A stretch of 64,000 nt of DNA from Candidatus Falkowbacteria bacterium S5_I03 (GCA_019248265.1 JAEHGX010000002.1:58648-122647), one strand, 5' to 3'. Positions 51,146 through 60,460 are shown, counted from the stretch's first letter. A program made the numbers and translations. Notes: generated by a model not told the origin, from the letters alone.

Positions 51146-51844
51146 TTACCAACCCATTTTTTTAAGTCCCTGGGAAGCGGCGGCAACTTGAGCTTCCTGC
51201 TTGGAAGAGCCTTCGCCGGTAGTAACCAATTCTTCTTCTAAATACAGGCCGACTGTAAAAACTTTAGCATGATCCGGACCAACCTCATCTAAAATCTGAT
51301 AATGCGGCGTTACCCCGCGCAGCTCTTGAGCCTTTTCTTGAAAACGAGATTTTGGATCAAGATATAAACGATTTTCTAAAATACCGTCCAATTTACAAAT
51401 AATATGTTTCAAAATAAATTCTTTGGCCACTTCCATCCCCTGGTCTAAATAAGTGGCTCCGATAATAGCCTCAATCGCATTCGCTAAAATAAATTGTCGC
51501 GATTTTTTATTTTTATCTTTAGCTTCGCCCTTGGAAAGATAGAGAGCGTCTTCAATTTTTAATTCTTGGGCAATTTCATACAGCATCTTGGCATTAACCA
51601 AAGAGGCGCGCCAATTAGTTAAATCGCCTTCCGGAACATCTTTAAAATTCAAAAATAAATATTCAGTTACTACAATTTCCAAGACCGCATCACCTAAAAA
51701 CTCCAAGCGTTCATTATGGCCAACTTTAAAATCCGGATGCTCGTTAATATAAGAACGATGGACCATGGCCTGACGGATAAGATCTTCATTATTAAAACTG
51801 ATGCCGAGATTATTTTGTAACTTTGTTAAACTGTTAGCGACCAT
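51146..51844 (-). CDS. rnc: Ribonuclease III
   Basis: A 232-residue double-strand-specific endoribonuclease for rRNA and mRNA processing. The signature NERLEFLGDAVLEIVV is present, the second acidic site lies in ILANAIEAIIGATYLDQG, and a C-terminal dsRNA-binding domain ends with SSKQEAQVAAASQGLKKMG. Likely substrates here include the 23S terminal stem and the pnp leader hairpin. It lies 11 bases after nusB. Confidence 0.96.
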   Translation of the reverse strand: MVANSLTKLQNNLGISFNNEDLIRQAMVHRSYINEHPDFKVGHNERLEFLGDAVLEIVVTEYLFLNFKDVPEGDLTNWRASLVNAKMLYEIAQELKIEDALYLSKGEAKDKNKKSRQFILANAIEAIIGATYLDQGMEVAKEFILKHIICKLDGILENRLYLDPKSRFQEKAQELRGVTPHYQILDEVGPDHAKVFTVGLYLEEELVTTGEGSSKQEAQVAAASQGLKKMGW

Positions 51845-51855
51845 AAACTAAAAGA

Positions 51856-52383
51856 TTATTTTTCAACCCCGAGCTCTTCGGAAGTTTTTAATTCTGCTGC
51901 AGCCTCCGGCGCTTTGGCGGCTTCAGCCTCTTTGGCAGCTTCAGCTTCTTCTTTATTATCGCGCTTTTGAATTTCCGGTTCATCGCCATAAAGCGCCCCT
52001 AAAACACCATTTACAAATTTTCCGGAAGAGTCACCCCCGAAGCTTTTAGCAATTTCAATTGATTCGTTAATCGCGACCCGAGGCGGAATCGGAGTATAGC
52101 TTAATTCATAGATGCCAAGGCGCAAAATATTACGATCGACAGCAGTGATTTGATCAAGCGGCCACTCGGTCGCATATTTAATAATATGTTTATCAATCTC
52201 ATCCAGATGATCAACCACGCCGGCCACCAGCCCACGCACAAAACCCCCATCATCAAAGTTGGGGGCAAAGTTGGCAAAGTTATCTTCAATTAGACTTTCC
52301 AGTCCATCATTTTTACGTCCATTAAAATCCCAGGCGAACAAGGTTTGCAGAGCAATAGTTCTAGCGAGGTGACGATTAGACAT
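51856..52383 (-). CDS. nusB: Transcription antitermination factor NusB with charged tail
   Basis: A 175-residue protein whose first 135 residues are the all-helical NusB fold: [51 protein letters not shown] and [12 protein letters not shown]. NusB with S10 modifies RNA polymerase so that it reads through terminators in rRNA operons, which is of interest given the terminator-like hairpin in the 23S leader. The last 40 residues are Ala/Glu-rich, low in complexity and beyond the usual family end. Confidence 0.92.
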   Translation of the reverse strand: MSNRHLARTIALQTLFAWDFNGRKNDGLESLIEDNFANFAPNFDDGGFVRGLVAGVVDHLDEIDKHIIKYATEWPLDQITAVDRNILRLGIYELSYTPIPPRVAINESIEIAKSFGGDSSGKFVNGVLGALYGDEPEIQKRDNKEEAEAAKEAEAAKAPEAAAELKTSEELGVEK

Positions 52384-52386
52384 AAA

Positions 52387-52584
52387 TTATTTTTTCTTGC
52401 CCGTCTTGGTCTTCGGTTTAGTAACTTCTTTACTTTTGTAAGTGCCGCAGAAAGCGCAAGCGGTATGAGGCTTTCTCATCTCACCGCATTTCGGACATTT
52501 AGTAAGACTTACTTTCTTAAGAGCCAAGTGAGCGCGACCGGTATGGGTCTTGCTATGGGTCTTCTTTTTCTTAGGATTAGCCAT
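52387..52584 (-). CDS. rpmF: 50S ribosomal protein L32
   Basis: A 65-residue basic zinc-ribbon protein of the large subunit. It shows MANPKKKKTHSKTHTGRAH and the four cysteines in KCPKCGEMRKPHTACAFCG, the zinc-binding form. It leads the operon with nusB (3-base gap), rnc and pilT, and has a promoter 26-53 bases upstream. The zinc form suggests no special zinc-free duplicate is needed. Confidence 0.93.
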   Translation of the reverse strand: MANPKKKKTHSKTHTGRAHLALKKVSLTKCPKCGEMRKPHTACAFCGTYKSKEVTKPKTKTGKKK

Positions 52585-52609
52585 ATAAATTTTTAATTAT
52601 TACAATTTT

Positions 52610-52637
52610 AGTATAACGTAAAGCTATGATTAGTCAA
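52610..52637 (-). promoter_or_regulatory. Promoter of the rpmF operon
   Basis: TTGACT (52637-52632) and TATACT (52615-52610) on the minus strand are 16 bases apart. Confidence 0.7.
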
Positions 52638-52653
52638 TAAAGAAACCGAAAAA

Positions 52654-54483
52654 TTAAACATTCGCCGGTTTTGGACCGACAATTTTATCAAACTCGTCTT
52701 TCTCTAAAGTTTCTTTTTCTAAAAGAGCGGCTACAATCGCTTCCAGCTCCTGTTTCTTGTCGCGAATAATTTTTTCCGCTTTATCAAAACCCTGTTTAAT
52801 AAAGCCGCTGATTTCTTCATCAATTTTTTCGGCAACTTTTTCGCTATAATCGCGCTGTTCATGGATTTCGCGTCCCAAGAAAATCATTTCTTCTTTTTGA
52901 CCGTAAGTACGCGGACCGAGATGATCGCTCATACCATAATCAGTTACCAAGCTGCGCGCTAAAGAAGTGGCGCGGCGTAAATCGGAGGTAGCGCCAGTAG
53001 TGACTTCAGAAAAAATTTCTTTTTCTACGGTATGCCCGGCTAATAAAACGGCAATCTCGGAAATAAATTCCGACTTGGCATGCATATGACGGTCTTCAAG
53101 CGGCGCTTTAAGCGTATAACCGCCGGCGGAACCACGGGAAATAATGGAAATTTTATGAACCGGGTCAGCGTCTGGTAAGAAATGCGCTACGAGCGCATGT
53201 CCAGCCTCATGATAAGCGGTAATCTTTTTTTCTTTGTCGGTAATAATGCGGCTCTTGCGTTCCGGACCAATCATTACTTTTTCAATCGCTTCAAATAAAT
53301 CTTCATTTACAATTTCCTTCTTACCTTGGCGGGCCGCTAAAATAGCGGCTTCGTTTAAAATATTGGCTAAATCGGCTCCTGAAAAACCGGAAGTTCGTTC
53401 CGCGATTTTCTTAAGTTCCACATTAGCTCCCAAGGGCTTCTTGCGGGCATGAACCAACAAGATATCTTCGCGATCTTTTAAGTCCGGTAAATCAATCATT
53501 ACGCGCCGGTCAAAACGTCCCGGTCGTAACAAGGCTGGATCTAAAACATCAGGACGATTAGTCGCGGCAATCACAATAATATTTTGAGTGGCTTCAAAGC
53601 CGTCCATCTCCACTAAAATTTGATTTAAAGTTTGTTCTCTTTCGTCATGGCTACCTCCCAAGCCAGAACCGCGACGGCGGCCAACGGCATCAATTTCATC
53701 AATAAAGACAATGCATGGCGCGCTTTTCTTGGCTTTCTCAAACAAAGAGCGGACACGTGAAGCACCAACACCGACAAACATTTCTACAAACTCCGAACCT
53801 GACATATGAAAGAAAGGCACCTGCGCTTCCCCGGCGACCGAACGCGCTAATAAAGTCTTGCCGGTTCCAGGGGAGCCTAATAGCAAAACACCGCGCGGAA
53901 TTTTCGCGCCCAATTCATGGAATTTTTTAGGGAAGCGTAAAAATTCAACAATTTCTTTTAATTCTTCTTTGGCTTCTTTGGCGCCAGCCACATCTTTAAA
54001 AGTCGTCCGATTTTTATCATCCGGTTTAAAATCTTTAGCCGTTGATTGACCGAAGCTCATAGCGCGGGAATTAGAACCTTGAACGCCCCGCATCATAAAG
54101 AAAAAGAAAGCGCCGATGATGATTAGCGGTAATAAAAATGGCAGAATGTTAACCAAAAAATAATCCCAACCGCTTTCGTCTTTTATGGAAATTTTGATAT
54201 CAGCTAATTTTGCTGGATCAACTCCGAGATTGCTTAATAAGGTGGTCAGTGATTCCGTTGGTTCTTTTCTGGTTACTTCTTGCTTACCGTCTTTTAAAGT
54301 CGCGGTTATTTTGTCGCCGCTAACAATAATTTCTGAAACATTAGCTTGATTAATCCCGCTGACTAAAGTTTCGATGCCCACGGTTTCGCTGTTAACAGAA
54401 TTACTGGAAAAAGCGCTAAAAATAGCAGCGATTATAAAGAAAATCGCTAAAAAAAGTAAAAAATTTCTTATTAGTTTTTTCAT
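52654..54483 (-). CDS. ftsH: ATP-dependent zinc metalloprotease FtsH
   Basis: A 609-residue membrane AAA+ protease. It has N-terminal helix [17 protein letters not shown] and a second at about residues 113-133. The AAA+ domain shows Walker [17 protein letters not shown], Walker [16 protein letters not shown] and the second region [15 protein letters not shown]. The zinc site is [13 protein letters not shown], with the distal Asp after SDLRRAT. FtsH removes damaged membrane proteins. It is monocistronic, with a strong promoter. Confidence 0.97.
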   Translation of the reverse strand: MKKLIRNFLLFLAIFFIIAAIFSAFSSNSVNSETVGIETLVSGINQANVSEIIVSGDKITATLKDGKQEVTRKEPTESLTTLLSNLGVDPAKLADIKISIKDESGWDYFLVNILPFLLPLIIIGAFFFFMMRGVQGSNSRAMSFGQSTAKDFKPDDKNRTTFKDVAGAKEAKEELKEIVEFLRFPKKFHELGAKIPRGVLLLGSPGTGKTLLARSVAGEAQVPFFHMSGSEFVEMFVGVGASRVRSLFEKAKKSAPCIVFIDEIDAVGRRRGSGLGGSHDEREQTLNQILVEMDGFEATQNIIVIAATNRPDVLDPALLRPGRFDRRVMIDLPDLKDREDILLVHARKKPLGANVELKKIAERTSGFSGADLANILNEAAILAARQGKKEIVNEDLFEAIEKVMIGPERKSRIITDKEKKITAYHEAGHALVAHFLPDADPVHKISIISRGSAGGYTLKAPLEDRHMHAKSEFISEIAVLLAGHTVEKEIFSEVTTGATSDLRRATSLARSLVTDYGMSDHLGPRTYGQKEEMIFLGREIHEQRDYSEKVAEKIDEEISGFIKQGFDKAEKIIRDKKQELEAIVAALLEKETLEKDEFDKIVGPKPANV

Positions 54484-54509
54484 GTGTTTAGTCTTAAATG
54501 ATTATCTCT

Positions 54510-54538
54510 ATTATAGGCGGAAACCAGCCGTTTGGCAA
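54510..54538 (-). promoter_or_regulatory. Promoter of ftsH
   Basis: TTGCCA (54538-54533) and a perfect TATAAT (54515-54510) on the minus strand are 17 bases apart. Confidence 0.75.
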
Positions 54539-54552
54539 ACCTCAACTCTTAA

Positions 54553-54583
54553 TAAAAATTCCCCGAAGAGCGAGGAATTTTTA
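54553..54583 (-). terminator. Terminator of rpsA
   Basis: AAAATTCCTCG and CGGGGAATTTTT form a hairpin on the minus strand, 25 bases after the rpsA stop. Confidence 0.7.
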
Positions 54584-54606
54584 TTTTATCTAAACTTGAG
54601 AAATTA

Positions 54607-55866
54607 TTATTCTGCTTTGGCGCTTTTCTTCTTGGCAACTTTTTTTTCTTTAGTCTTTTTCTCTTCTGTCTTTTCGTCGCCCTCAGCTACTTCTTCCTTT
54701 TTAGACTTATCGGCCCCATCTTCTTTTTCTTCCTTATCGGCCTTCTTAGATTTTTTGCCATCGGCTAATTTTAAACCTAAGCGATGTTCAGATGGAGAAA
54801 CGCTAACGATTTCAAAATCACGGACTTCGTCGCTCTTAAAGAGCTCAGTAATTTTTTCCTTAACGCCTAGATTTAATTGGCTGATGTGGGCTAAACCATG
54901 AATTTCTTCATCCAACTTAACAAACAAGCCAAAAGGATTAACTTTCAAAATTGTACCAGGAACAACTTGGCCAGCTTTATACTTAGCGCTAGCTTCTAAC
55001 CATGGATCCTTCAATAATTTCTTAGCGCTCAAGAAAACTTTGGCACCATCAATAGAAATAATTTCGGCCTTAATTTCGTCATTAACTTTATACATCTCGC
55101 TTGGAGAATCAATTCTCTGCCAAGCCAATTCTGAAATATGGATTAGGCCTTCAATGCCTTCTCCGAAAGAAACAAAGACGCCGAAGTTAGTAATCGCGGT
55201 AATTTTACCGGCAACTTCCATGCCCACGCTATATTTATCAAGGGCTGGTTTCTGTCTCTTATTCCAAACATCTTTTTCGCTGAAAATAATTTTATTTTCC
55301 TCTTCATTTAAAGTCATAACAGTGACTTCAAATTCTTGACCGACAAAAGATTTTAATTTTTCTAAAATTCGGCTCTTATCACCGCCGGAAATACGCGGAT
55401 AATTTTCCGGAGCCAACTGGGAAACCGGTAAGAAGCCGTCGATTTGGCAATAACGGCTAAGCAAACCGCCTTTATTGGCATCAACAATTTTAACTTTAAC
55501 AGTAGTTTTGTCTTTAAGTGCTTGGCGTAAATTATTCCAAGCTTTTTCTTGACCAACTAAGCGGAAAGAAAGTTCTAATTCACCATTTTCATTTTCTTCA
55601 TCAACTACGGCCGCCTCAACTTGATCGCCCGGCTTAAGCTCAGAATATTCTGGAACTTCATTATAAAGTTCCGGACCGCGAACAACACCCATTAAAACAC
55701 CGGCCACGTCTAATTTAACTTCGGCCTTAGAAGCAGTAATAACGGTTGCCTTGATAATATCACCCGCTTGCGGGATTTTAATATCATCTTTTTCTAATAA
55801 TTTACCAAAATCAGCGTCTTGGTCTAAATTTTTGTCTTCCATATTTATAAAGCCAACTTTTTTCAT
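54607..55866 (-). CDS. rpsA: S1 RNA-binding domain protein (ribosomal protein S1-like)
   Basis: A 419-residue protein with four S1 domains at about residues 33-103, 118-188, 205-275 and 290-360; the third and fourth are the most regular (VAGKITAITNFGVFVSFGEG, GTILKVNPFGLFVKLDEEIH). S1 helps 30S subunits bind and unfold mRNA, important where Shine-Dalgarno signals are weak or leaders absent. The C-terminal 50 residues are a Lys/Glu-rich low-complexity tail. A start nine codons later (MEDKNLDQDADFG) is also possible. The leader is about 120 bases long and structured. Confidence 0.93.
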   Translation of the reverse strand: MKKVGFINMEDKNLDQDADFGKLLEKDDIKIPQAGDIIKATVITASKAEVKLDVAGVLMGVVRGPELYNEVPEYSELKPGDQVEAAVVDEENENGELELSFRLVGQEKAWNNLRQALKDKTTVKVKIVDANKGGLLSRYCQIDGFLPVSQLAPENYPRISGGDKSRILEKLKSFVGQEFEVTVMTLNEEENKIIFSEKDVWNKRQKPALDKYSVGMEVAGKITAITNFGVFVSFGEGIEGLIHISELAWQRIDSPSEMYKVNDEIKAEIISIDGAKVFLSAKKLLKDPWLEASAKYKAGQVVPGTILKVNPFGLFVKLDEEIHGLAHISQLNLGVKEKITELFKSDEVRDFEIVSVSPSEHRLGLKLADGKKSKKADKEEKEDGADKSKKEEVAEGDEKTEEKKTKEKKVAKKKSAKAE

Positions 55867-55995
55867 TTTTATTTAATGCCAACAAAAAAAGCGTGCTTAA
55901 CCCCATCGAAATGGAGCTCTCCAGCCGCCTGATATAGGGCTTGCTAGCCGCTATCTGAAGATGTTTATTAAAGGCGAATATTTATTTGTACTAGT

Positions 55996-56024
55996 AGTTT
56001 AAGTGAATTATTGGGTTTTGTCAA
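55996..56024 (-). promoter_or_regulatory. Promoter of rpsA
   Basis: TTGACA (56024-56019) and TAAACT (56001-55996) on the minus strand are 17 bases apart. The leader to the ATG (about 120 bases) holds a hairpin CCAT/ATGG near 55905. Confidence 0.7.
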
Positions 56025-56027
56025 GAA

Positions 56028-56055
56028 AAAAGCCATCTTTGGGGGATGGCTCTAA
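56028..56055 (-). terminator. Terminator of the 92-residue membrane protein gene
   Basis: AGCCATC/GATGGCT hairpin with T6 on the minus strand. Confidence 0.8.
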
Positions 56056-56069
56056 AAAAATAATAGCTT

Positions 56070-56348
56070 TTAACCAGCCATTATAATATGAACAACAGCG
56101 GAGGCGAAAAAAAGAGTGGTAGGCAAAAGATGCCAATTAATTTTTTTCTCCGAAGAGCTAAAGATTTCATAACAATGACCGGCGCAAAAGGCGCAGAGGA
56201 CAAAAACAGCGTAAGCTGAAACCCTAGCGACTAAAGCGTCGTTAGCAAAGCGACAAACAAAAGCGGCAATAATAGCGCCAATAACGCAAGCTACAAAGAA
56301 CGGGTCTTTATAATCATCGTCAGTGCTAAATAACTGTTTAATATTCAT
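56070..56348 (-). CDS. Small three-helix membrane protein, 92 residues
   Basis: Three hydrophobic segments at about residues 17-34 (FFVACVIGAIIAAFVCRF), 43-60 (RVSAYAVFVLCAFCAGHC) and 74-90 (LLPTTLFFASAVVHIIM). No family is recognised; three cysteines fall in or next to the helices. It is a monocistronic unit whose promoter is the closest to consensus in the window, so it may be strongly expressed. Confidence 0.65.
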   Translation of the reverse strand: MNIKQLFSTDDDYKDPFFVACVIGAIIAAFVCRFANDALVARVSAYAVFVLCAFCAGHCYEIFSSSEKKINWHLLPTTLFFASAVVHIIMAG

Positions 56349-56388
56349 AATATCTGGTTTTAGGATGAAATTTCAATGAACTGGGGTA

Positions 56389-56417
56389 ATTATAGCATAA
56401 ATAATAAAAAATGTCAA
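56389..56417 (-). promoter_or_regulatory. Consensus promoter of the 92-residue membrane protein gene
   Basis: The minus strand carries a perfect TTGACA (56417-56412) and a perfect extended -10 TGC-TATAAT (-10 at 56394-56389) at 17 bases spacing. Confidence 0.9.
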
Positions 56418-56440
56418 TATAATAACCTTCTTGCCCACAA

Positions 56441-56475
56441 AAAAGAGGTTCGCATCGAAATGCAAACCTCGTTTT
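56441..56475 (-). terminator. Terminator of purB
   Basis: GAGGTTTGCAT/ATGCGAACCTC hairpin with a TTCG loop, then T6 on the minus strand. Confidence 0.85.
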
Positions 56476-56495
56476 GCTTCTAACCCTTTGGTTCG

Positions 56496-58079
56496 TTATT
56501 TAATATAATTTTTGGCAATTTCCTGTAAATAGCCAAGGTCTTCTAAAAGTTCTCGACTATCCTCAAGTGCTTTTTGATGGGCCGGCATTATTAAGAAGCC
56601 GGGATCCAATAATTTTTGTAATTCAGCAGCCTGAGCTTCGTCAAGACCAAGCTCAACGGTTTTCTTAGCTAGTCCGTCAGCAAATTGTGCTTGATTAGCA
56701 TAAGAACCATCAGAATTGACGGCAATGTCCTGAATAGCGCGATAAGCATCGCCCGGAATCCGCATTCTTTTTAAAACTGTCTGTAAAGCGCTGCCTGACA
56801 TCCCGGGATATTCCCGAATAAACGCCGAGATTTTTTCCTGGCAAGGAGCATAAGATTTCATCTCCCGAGTAATCCGATCAAGCGCGATAAAAATTGGCAT
56901 CACGTCGGTGCCTAATTCCCGGAATAAAAACGAGCGTCCCATGTTACCGGCATTCGGATAGTTCGGCAATTCTTCCGCCAAAAAAGTTAAAGCATTACGT
57001 GATTTTTTGAGCATCACAACTGCTCCTTCCATCGCCCAGGCATTTGATTTATTTGGCATAATAGACGAGCCTTTAGCGCCTTTCTTTTTTTGTTTGACAA
57101 AAAGTTGCGCCGGACAGCTGGCCATGCGAATAAAGTCCTCGGTCAATTTGATAACCTGGGTCAAAATATTGGCCACAATTAAAAATTTTCCGGCTTCATT
57201 GGCATAAGAAACACATTGGTCAGTCCAAGCCTCATACGTCAGCTTGTAATCTTCAATATACTTTCCGGCAAAATCATGCCAAGGCAACTCAGGATAAGCG
57301 GCATAATGGCAAGTTAAATTACCGATAGCACCACCCATTTTCGCTGAGAACTGACTTCCCAATAAATCATGCAATAAACTCTGAACAGCGCTCACTCGAA
57401 CTAATGTTTTTATCCGATGGGTGGTGTGCTCCGCGGCCTGCAAATGGGTTAATTCTGGCAAAATAAGCGGACCACCGATGATGGTTTCTTGCAAATAACA
57501 ATAATCGAGTAAAAAAATACAAAAATCCAGCAAGCGATTCGACAAGTGTCCCAAAATGAGCTCATTGGCAATCAGACCGAAAACAATACTCATGGTATCT
57601 TCGGACGTTTCCGCAAAACAAACTGCCTCAACGTCTTTAGCTAAATGAGGCAGAGCGGCGGCAATCTTTAGTTTAATAAAGTCGCCCGCAGCGGCCGTGT
57701 CATGCTCAGTAAAAGCTTCGATCTTTTCTGCCTGAAAAACTTCATCCAGAGAGACCCCGATAGTTTCCATAATAAACTCTTTATCTTCGGGGCTCAGCTT
57801 ACATATGATTCTTTCATCGACTGGTATTTGCTGAGTAGCCAAAAAATCGCTCAAAGCAATCAGATATTTTTTGATCACATAAAAGCGCTTCAAACCAACT
57901 GCTTTGCCAGAAGTTACGTCTTTCATAAATTCGACGCTTTTTCCATAGCGCCCCAAAAGAGATGTCGGAGACGATAAGGCCTCCACTGTTTTAGCATCTG
58001 CCCTTAAAGAGAACAGTTCTTCTAAACTGGGAAATTCCGGACCATAACCGGCAATCATCCCTTTCACGATTTGATTCAT
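56496..58079 (-). CDS. purB: Adenylosuccinate lyase family protein
   Basis: A 527-residue lyase of the fumarase/aspartase superfamily. It has AAEHTTHRIKTLVRVSAV (region with catalytic His), GAIGNLTCHYAAYP and the signature GSSIMPNKSNAWAMEGA, which carries the catalytic Ser on its flexible loop. PurB acts twice in purine synthesis, on SAICAR and on adenylosuccinate, releasing fumarate. The protein is longer than most PurB (430-480 residues) and the signature has NKSNA in place of the usual HKVNP, so another fumarate-releasing lyase remains possible. It is monocistronic. Confidence 0.82.
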   Translation of the reverse strand: MNQIVKGMIAGYGPEFPSLEELFSLRADAKTVEALSSPTSLLGRYGKSVEFMKDVTSGKAVGLKRFYVIKKYLIALSDFLATQQIPVDERIICKLSPEDKEFIMETIGVSLDEVFQAEKIEAFTEHDTAAAGDFIKLKIAAALPHLAKDVEAVCFAETSEDTMSIVFGLIANELILGHLSNRLLDFCIFLLDYCYLQETIIGGPLILPELTHLQAAEHTTHRIKTLVRVSAVQSLLHDLLGSQFSAKMGGAIGNLTCHYAAYPELPWHDFAGKYIEDYKLTYEAWTDQCVSYANEAGKFLIVANILTQVIKLTEDFIRMASCPAQLFVKQKKKGAKGSSIMPNKSNAWAMEGAVVMLKKSRNALTFLAEELPNYPNAGNMGRSFLFRELGTDVMPIFIALDRITREMKSYAPCQEKISAFIREYPGMSGSALQTVLKRMRIPGDAYRAIQDIAVNSDGSYANQAQFADGLAKKTVELGLDEAQAAELQKLLDPGFLIMPAHQKALEDSRELLEDLGYLQEIAKNYIK

Positions 58080-58134
58080 TTTTTACAATTTAAGTGGTGA
58101 AAAATATTTGTTAATGGACTATTAAATTCTAGTA

Positions 58135-58163
58135 AGAATATAATAAACCTAATAATGTGTCAA
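58135..58163 (-). promoter_or_regulatory. Promoter of purB
   Basis: TTGACA (58163-58158) and TATTCT (58140-58135) on the minus strand are 17 bases apart. Confidence 0.75.
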
Positions 58164-58167
58164 TACA

Positions 58168-58197
58168 AAAACGACCCGCCAACTAACGGGTCGTTTT
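58168..58197 (-). terminator. Terminator of the 67-residue Cys-rich protein gene
   Basis: AAAACGACCCG/CGGGTCGTTTT hairpin 27 bases after the stop codon on the minus strand. Confidence 0.8.
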
Positions 58198-58223
58198 CAT
58201 TTTCTAAAATATTAAGCGCTATT

Positions 58224-58427
58224 TTAATCCAAAGATTTAAAATAATCACAATGCCCTTCCGGAGAAATCTCACCGTTTTCTACCAACAATTCTTCAAAGG
58301 TTTTTTCGTCCGAAGTAACACAAACATATTTTCCGTCCTGACCATAAAAACTGGCGCAATGCTGGCATTGAGTCGCTTCGTTGCCCCATTCATTTACATA
58401 CTCGCTATCCAAACTACGTTCTGACAT
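58224..58427 (-). CDS. Small cysteine-containing protein, 67 residues
   Basis: An acidic protein with four cysteines placed as in a metal site: QCQHCASFYGQDGKYVC (C-x2-C-x10-C) and GHCDYF near the end. This suggests a zinc or iron-sulfur binding knuckle. There is no signal peptide or membrane helix. I do not know the family by name. It has its own extended -10 promoter (TGA-TATAAT with TTGCAC 16 bases upstream) and terminator. Confidence 0.65.
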   Translation of the reverse strand: MSERSLDSEYVNEWGNEATQCQHCASFYGQDGKYVCVTSDEKTFEELLVENGEISPEGHCDYFKSLD

Positions 58428-58454
58428 ATAATTATAATTAATTTTCTTAAAATA

Positions 58455-58482
58455 ATTATATCATTTAATATTGCGTGTGCAA
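58455..58482 (-). promoter_or_regulatory. Promoter of the 67-residue protein gene
   Basis: TTGCAC (58482-58477) and TGA-TATAAT (-10 at 58460-58455) on the minus strand are 16 bases apart. Confidence 0.7.
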
Positions 58483-58513
58483 GCCATGCCCTCAACCAAT
58501 TTAAAGGTAAATA

Positions 58514-58541
58514 AAAAAGCGCCAAGTTTCCTCGACGCTTC
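58514..58541 (-). terminator. Terminator of membrane orphan A
   Basis: AAGCG/CGCTT hairpin followed by T6 on the minus strand. Confidence 0.6.
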
Positions 58542-58560
58542 ATAACTGCAAAATTTTCTT

Positions 58561-59328
58561 TCATTTTTTTTCATGAGTCCTGACAATCTCCGGGGCCCGA
58601 AGACTAACTTCAATTTTTTCGACATTGGTAAACAGATGGCCAAACATAATATCCGGCTTAAACCATTTTTGTTCCAATTCTTTAATAGTTAACTTTTTTT
58701 GCTGCCAAGCAATAATGTCGTCGCGAATAAGTTCGTGGCGGTCATGCAAAAATTTAGCCAAAATTTTTTCCAGCGACTTGTTAAAATGAAAACAATTTCT
58801 GTTTTTCCAAACACTGCCGCGCGCTTTAATCATTTCTTCCAAATCATCCGCCTGAAAATTACCGTTAAAAACAAAAGTCGTTTCTAAAACTAAAAAAGCT
58901 AAGATTTTCCCATTAATCGGGAAGATGACATGCAATTCTAATTCTCGTCTCCGGCTATTGTCAGTCATATCCCAATATTCCGGGAAGATGATTTCCGCAT
59001 AGGGGAATTTACCCCAAAGCGGTTGGCGATAGATTATGGCGGCTTCCTGAAGACCATCCGGTTTTATTAAAACTATCCGTTTTTTAATTCTATAAAAGAA
59101 TGTCATAAAAAAGAAAGGCACCGTGATATTCAAAGCCGTGACAAAAAGCAGGATGTAAGATCCCCAAGTTTTTAAATCGTTCAACAAGAACTGCTGAAAA
59201 TCAGGAACGTTCTTAAATAACAAGAATAAAATCAGGGCGAGCAAAAAAACTGGCAGAAGAATTAGCCACAGAGCGGCGATTATCGGATTTTCGGCCACCA
59301 AAACAAAATACTTTTTGAAGAGTTTCAT
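58561..59328 (-). CDS. Membrane orphan A, paralogue of orphan B
   Basis: A 255-residue protein with two membrane segments at about residues 15-38 (IAALWLILLPVFLLALILFL) and 57-75 (ILLFVTALNITVPFFFMT), then a cytoplasmic-type domain. It shares with the 59503-60288 protein the block FPYAEIIFPEYWDMT and the late motif HLFTNVEKIEVSL, plus the same helix arrangement, so the two are diverged tandem paralogues. No known family. It has its own promoter and terminator. Confidence 0.65.
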   Translation of the reverse strand: MKLFKKYFVLVAENPIIAALWLILLPVFLLALILFLLFKNVPDFQQFLLNDLKTWGSYILLFVTALNITVPFFFMTFFYRIKKRIVLIKPDGLQEAAIIYRQPLWGKFPYAEIIFPEYWDMTDNSRRRELELHVIFPINGKILAFLVLETTFVFNGNFQADDLEEMIKARGSVWKNRNCFHFNKSLEKILAKFLHDRHELIRDDIIAWQQKKLTIKELEQKWFKPDIMFGHLFTNVEKIEVSLRAPEIVRTHEKK

Positions 59329-59396
59329 GATACTTGTTTTTATGAAGGTTAATATTAATTAATTCCTTATTTGTTAAAGAGTAGATTTAACATTTT

Positions 59397-59424
59397 AGGT
59401 TAACATAGATATTAAGACGGGTCA
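59397..59424 (-). promoter_or_regulatory. Promoter of membrane orphan A
   Basis: TTGACC (59424-59419) and TAACCT (59402-59397) on the minus strand are 16 bases apart. Confidence 0.55.
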
Positions 59425-59435
59425 ATAAACAGAAA

Positions 59436-59472
59436 ATAAAAAGGCCCGTTAATCAGTGAAGATAACGGACCT
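59436..59472 (-). terminator. Terminator of membrane orphan B
   Basis: GGTCCGTTA/TAACGGGCC hairpin with T5 on the minus strand. A second small hairpin TGTCCC/GGGACA lies at 59481-59496 just before it. Confidence 0.7.
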
Positions 59473-59502
59473 AAATATCGATGTCCCTTGGGGACAATTT
59501 CT

Positions 59503-60288
59503 TTAGAGAACGGCAGCAGCTCTATTGAACGGATACAACTGAACCGTCGGATTCGTTTTTATCATTCTTTGAACCGCGGTCAGATTCAATTCCATTTTTG
59601 TCACATTAGTGAACAGGTTAGGAATTTTAACCATTTGAAGAACCCCATCTTCTAACAACTTTAAGTTTAGTTGCCCCAGATGATAATCAGTGAGCAAAAA
59701 CTTAATGGAGTGGTGATTGCGTCGGCAATCGGTAATTAGGAAATCTTCCAAACAATCGATGAATTCAAATCTTGTTTGATTTGGAAACTTAGCTTTTTGC
59801 AAAGCAATTAATTTTTCCAAATCTTGAGCCTTGAATTCTCCAAAAGTTTCGACCCTGAGATCAAATTGCAACATGAAAATTTCATGTGATGAAATAGCCA
59901 AGCCAATCAACAAAGAATTTTGGTGCTGGCCAATGGTGTGGGTCACATCCCAATCATTAGGGAAAATAATTTCCACGAAAGGAACCTTTTTAAAAACAGG
60001 TCTCGTGTAAATCTTAGTGCGCCCGCCATAATACAACAGCGGAATACGGTGCCTATTTCTAGGAAACCAGGTAATGAACAGTTTAGTAGCTGCCAAATGG
60101 GCGATGCCTAAAAGGGCAATAACCCAAAAGAAGTATTTGGCGACTTTTGTTACCAATAAGAAATCCTGAAAAACTGCGGAGATGGCCATCATGACGATGG
60201 CGAAGAAGAAAACGGCTATCGTGGCCGACAGCAAAGGTTGTTCAACTACGAACAAAGAAGCGATTCTCAATTTCAGATTTGTTTTCAT
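59503..60288 (-). CDS. Membrane orphan B, paralogue of orphan A
   Basis: A 261-residue protein with membrane segments at about residues 20-42 (ATIAVFFFAIVMMAISAVF) and 52-71 (YFFWVIALLGIAHLAATKL). The cytoplasmic part contains VPFVEIIFPNDWDVT and NLFTNVTKMELNL, matching orphan A at the same places. It ends with a polar stretch, QLYPFNRAAAVL. No named family is recognised. It has a near-perfect promoter that faces away from the 174-residue orphan gene across a palindrome. Confidence 0.65.
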   Translation of the reverse strand: MKTNLKLRIASLFVVEQPLLSATIAVFFFAIVMMAISAVFQDFLLVTKVAKYFFWVIALLGIAHLAATKLFITWFPRNRHRIPLLYYGGRTKIYTRPVFKKVPFVEIIFPNDWDVTHTIGQHQNSLLIGLAISSHEIFMLQFDLRVETFGEFKAQDLEKLIALQKAKFPNQTRFEFIDCLEDFLITDCRRNHHSIKFLLTDYHLGQLNLKLLEDGVLQMVKIPNLFTNVTKMELNLTAVQRMIKTNPTVQLYPFNRAAAVL

Positions 60289-60460
60289 GATTGCTAGTTT
60301 TTAAGTTTATATTCGATGAATTGTAAAATTTACCTGGAGCATACAGATGAACTTAACAATTAACCCAATCCCTAATGTTAAAGAGCGACTTTATAATAAT
60401 ATTAACATAAACTATTTTTTTAGCAAAAATATTTAGGTTATATTAAAAAAGAATCTTATA

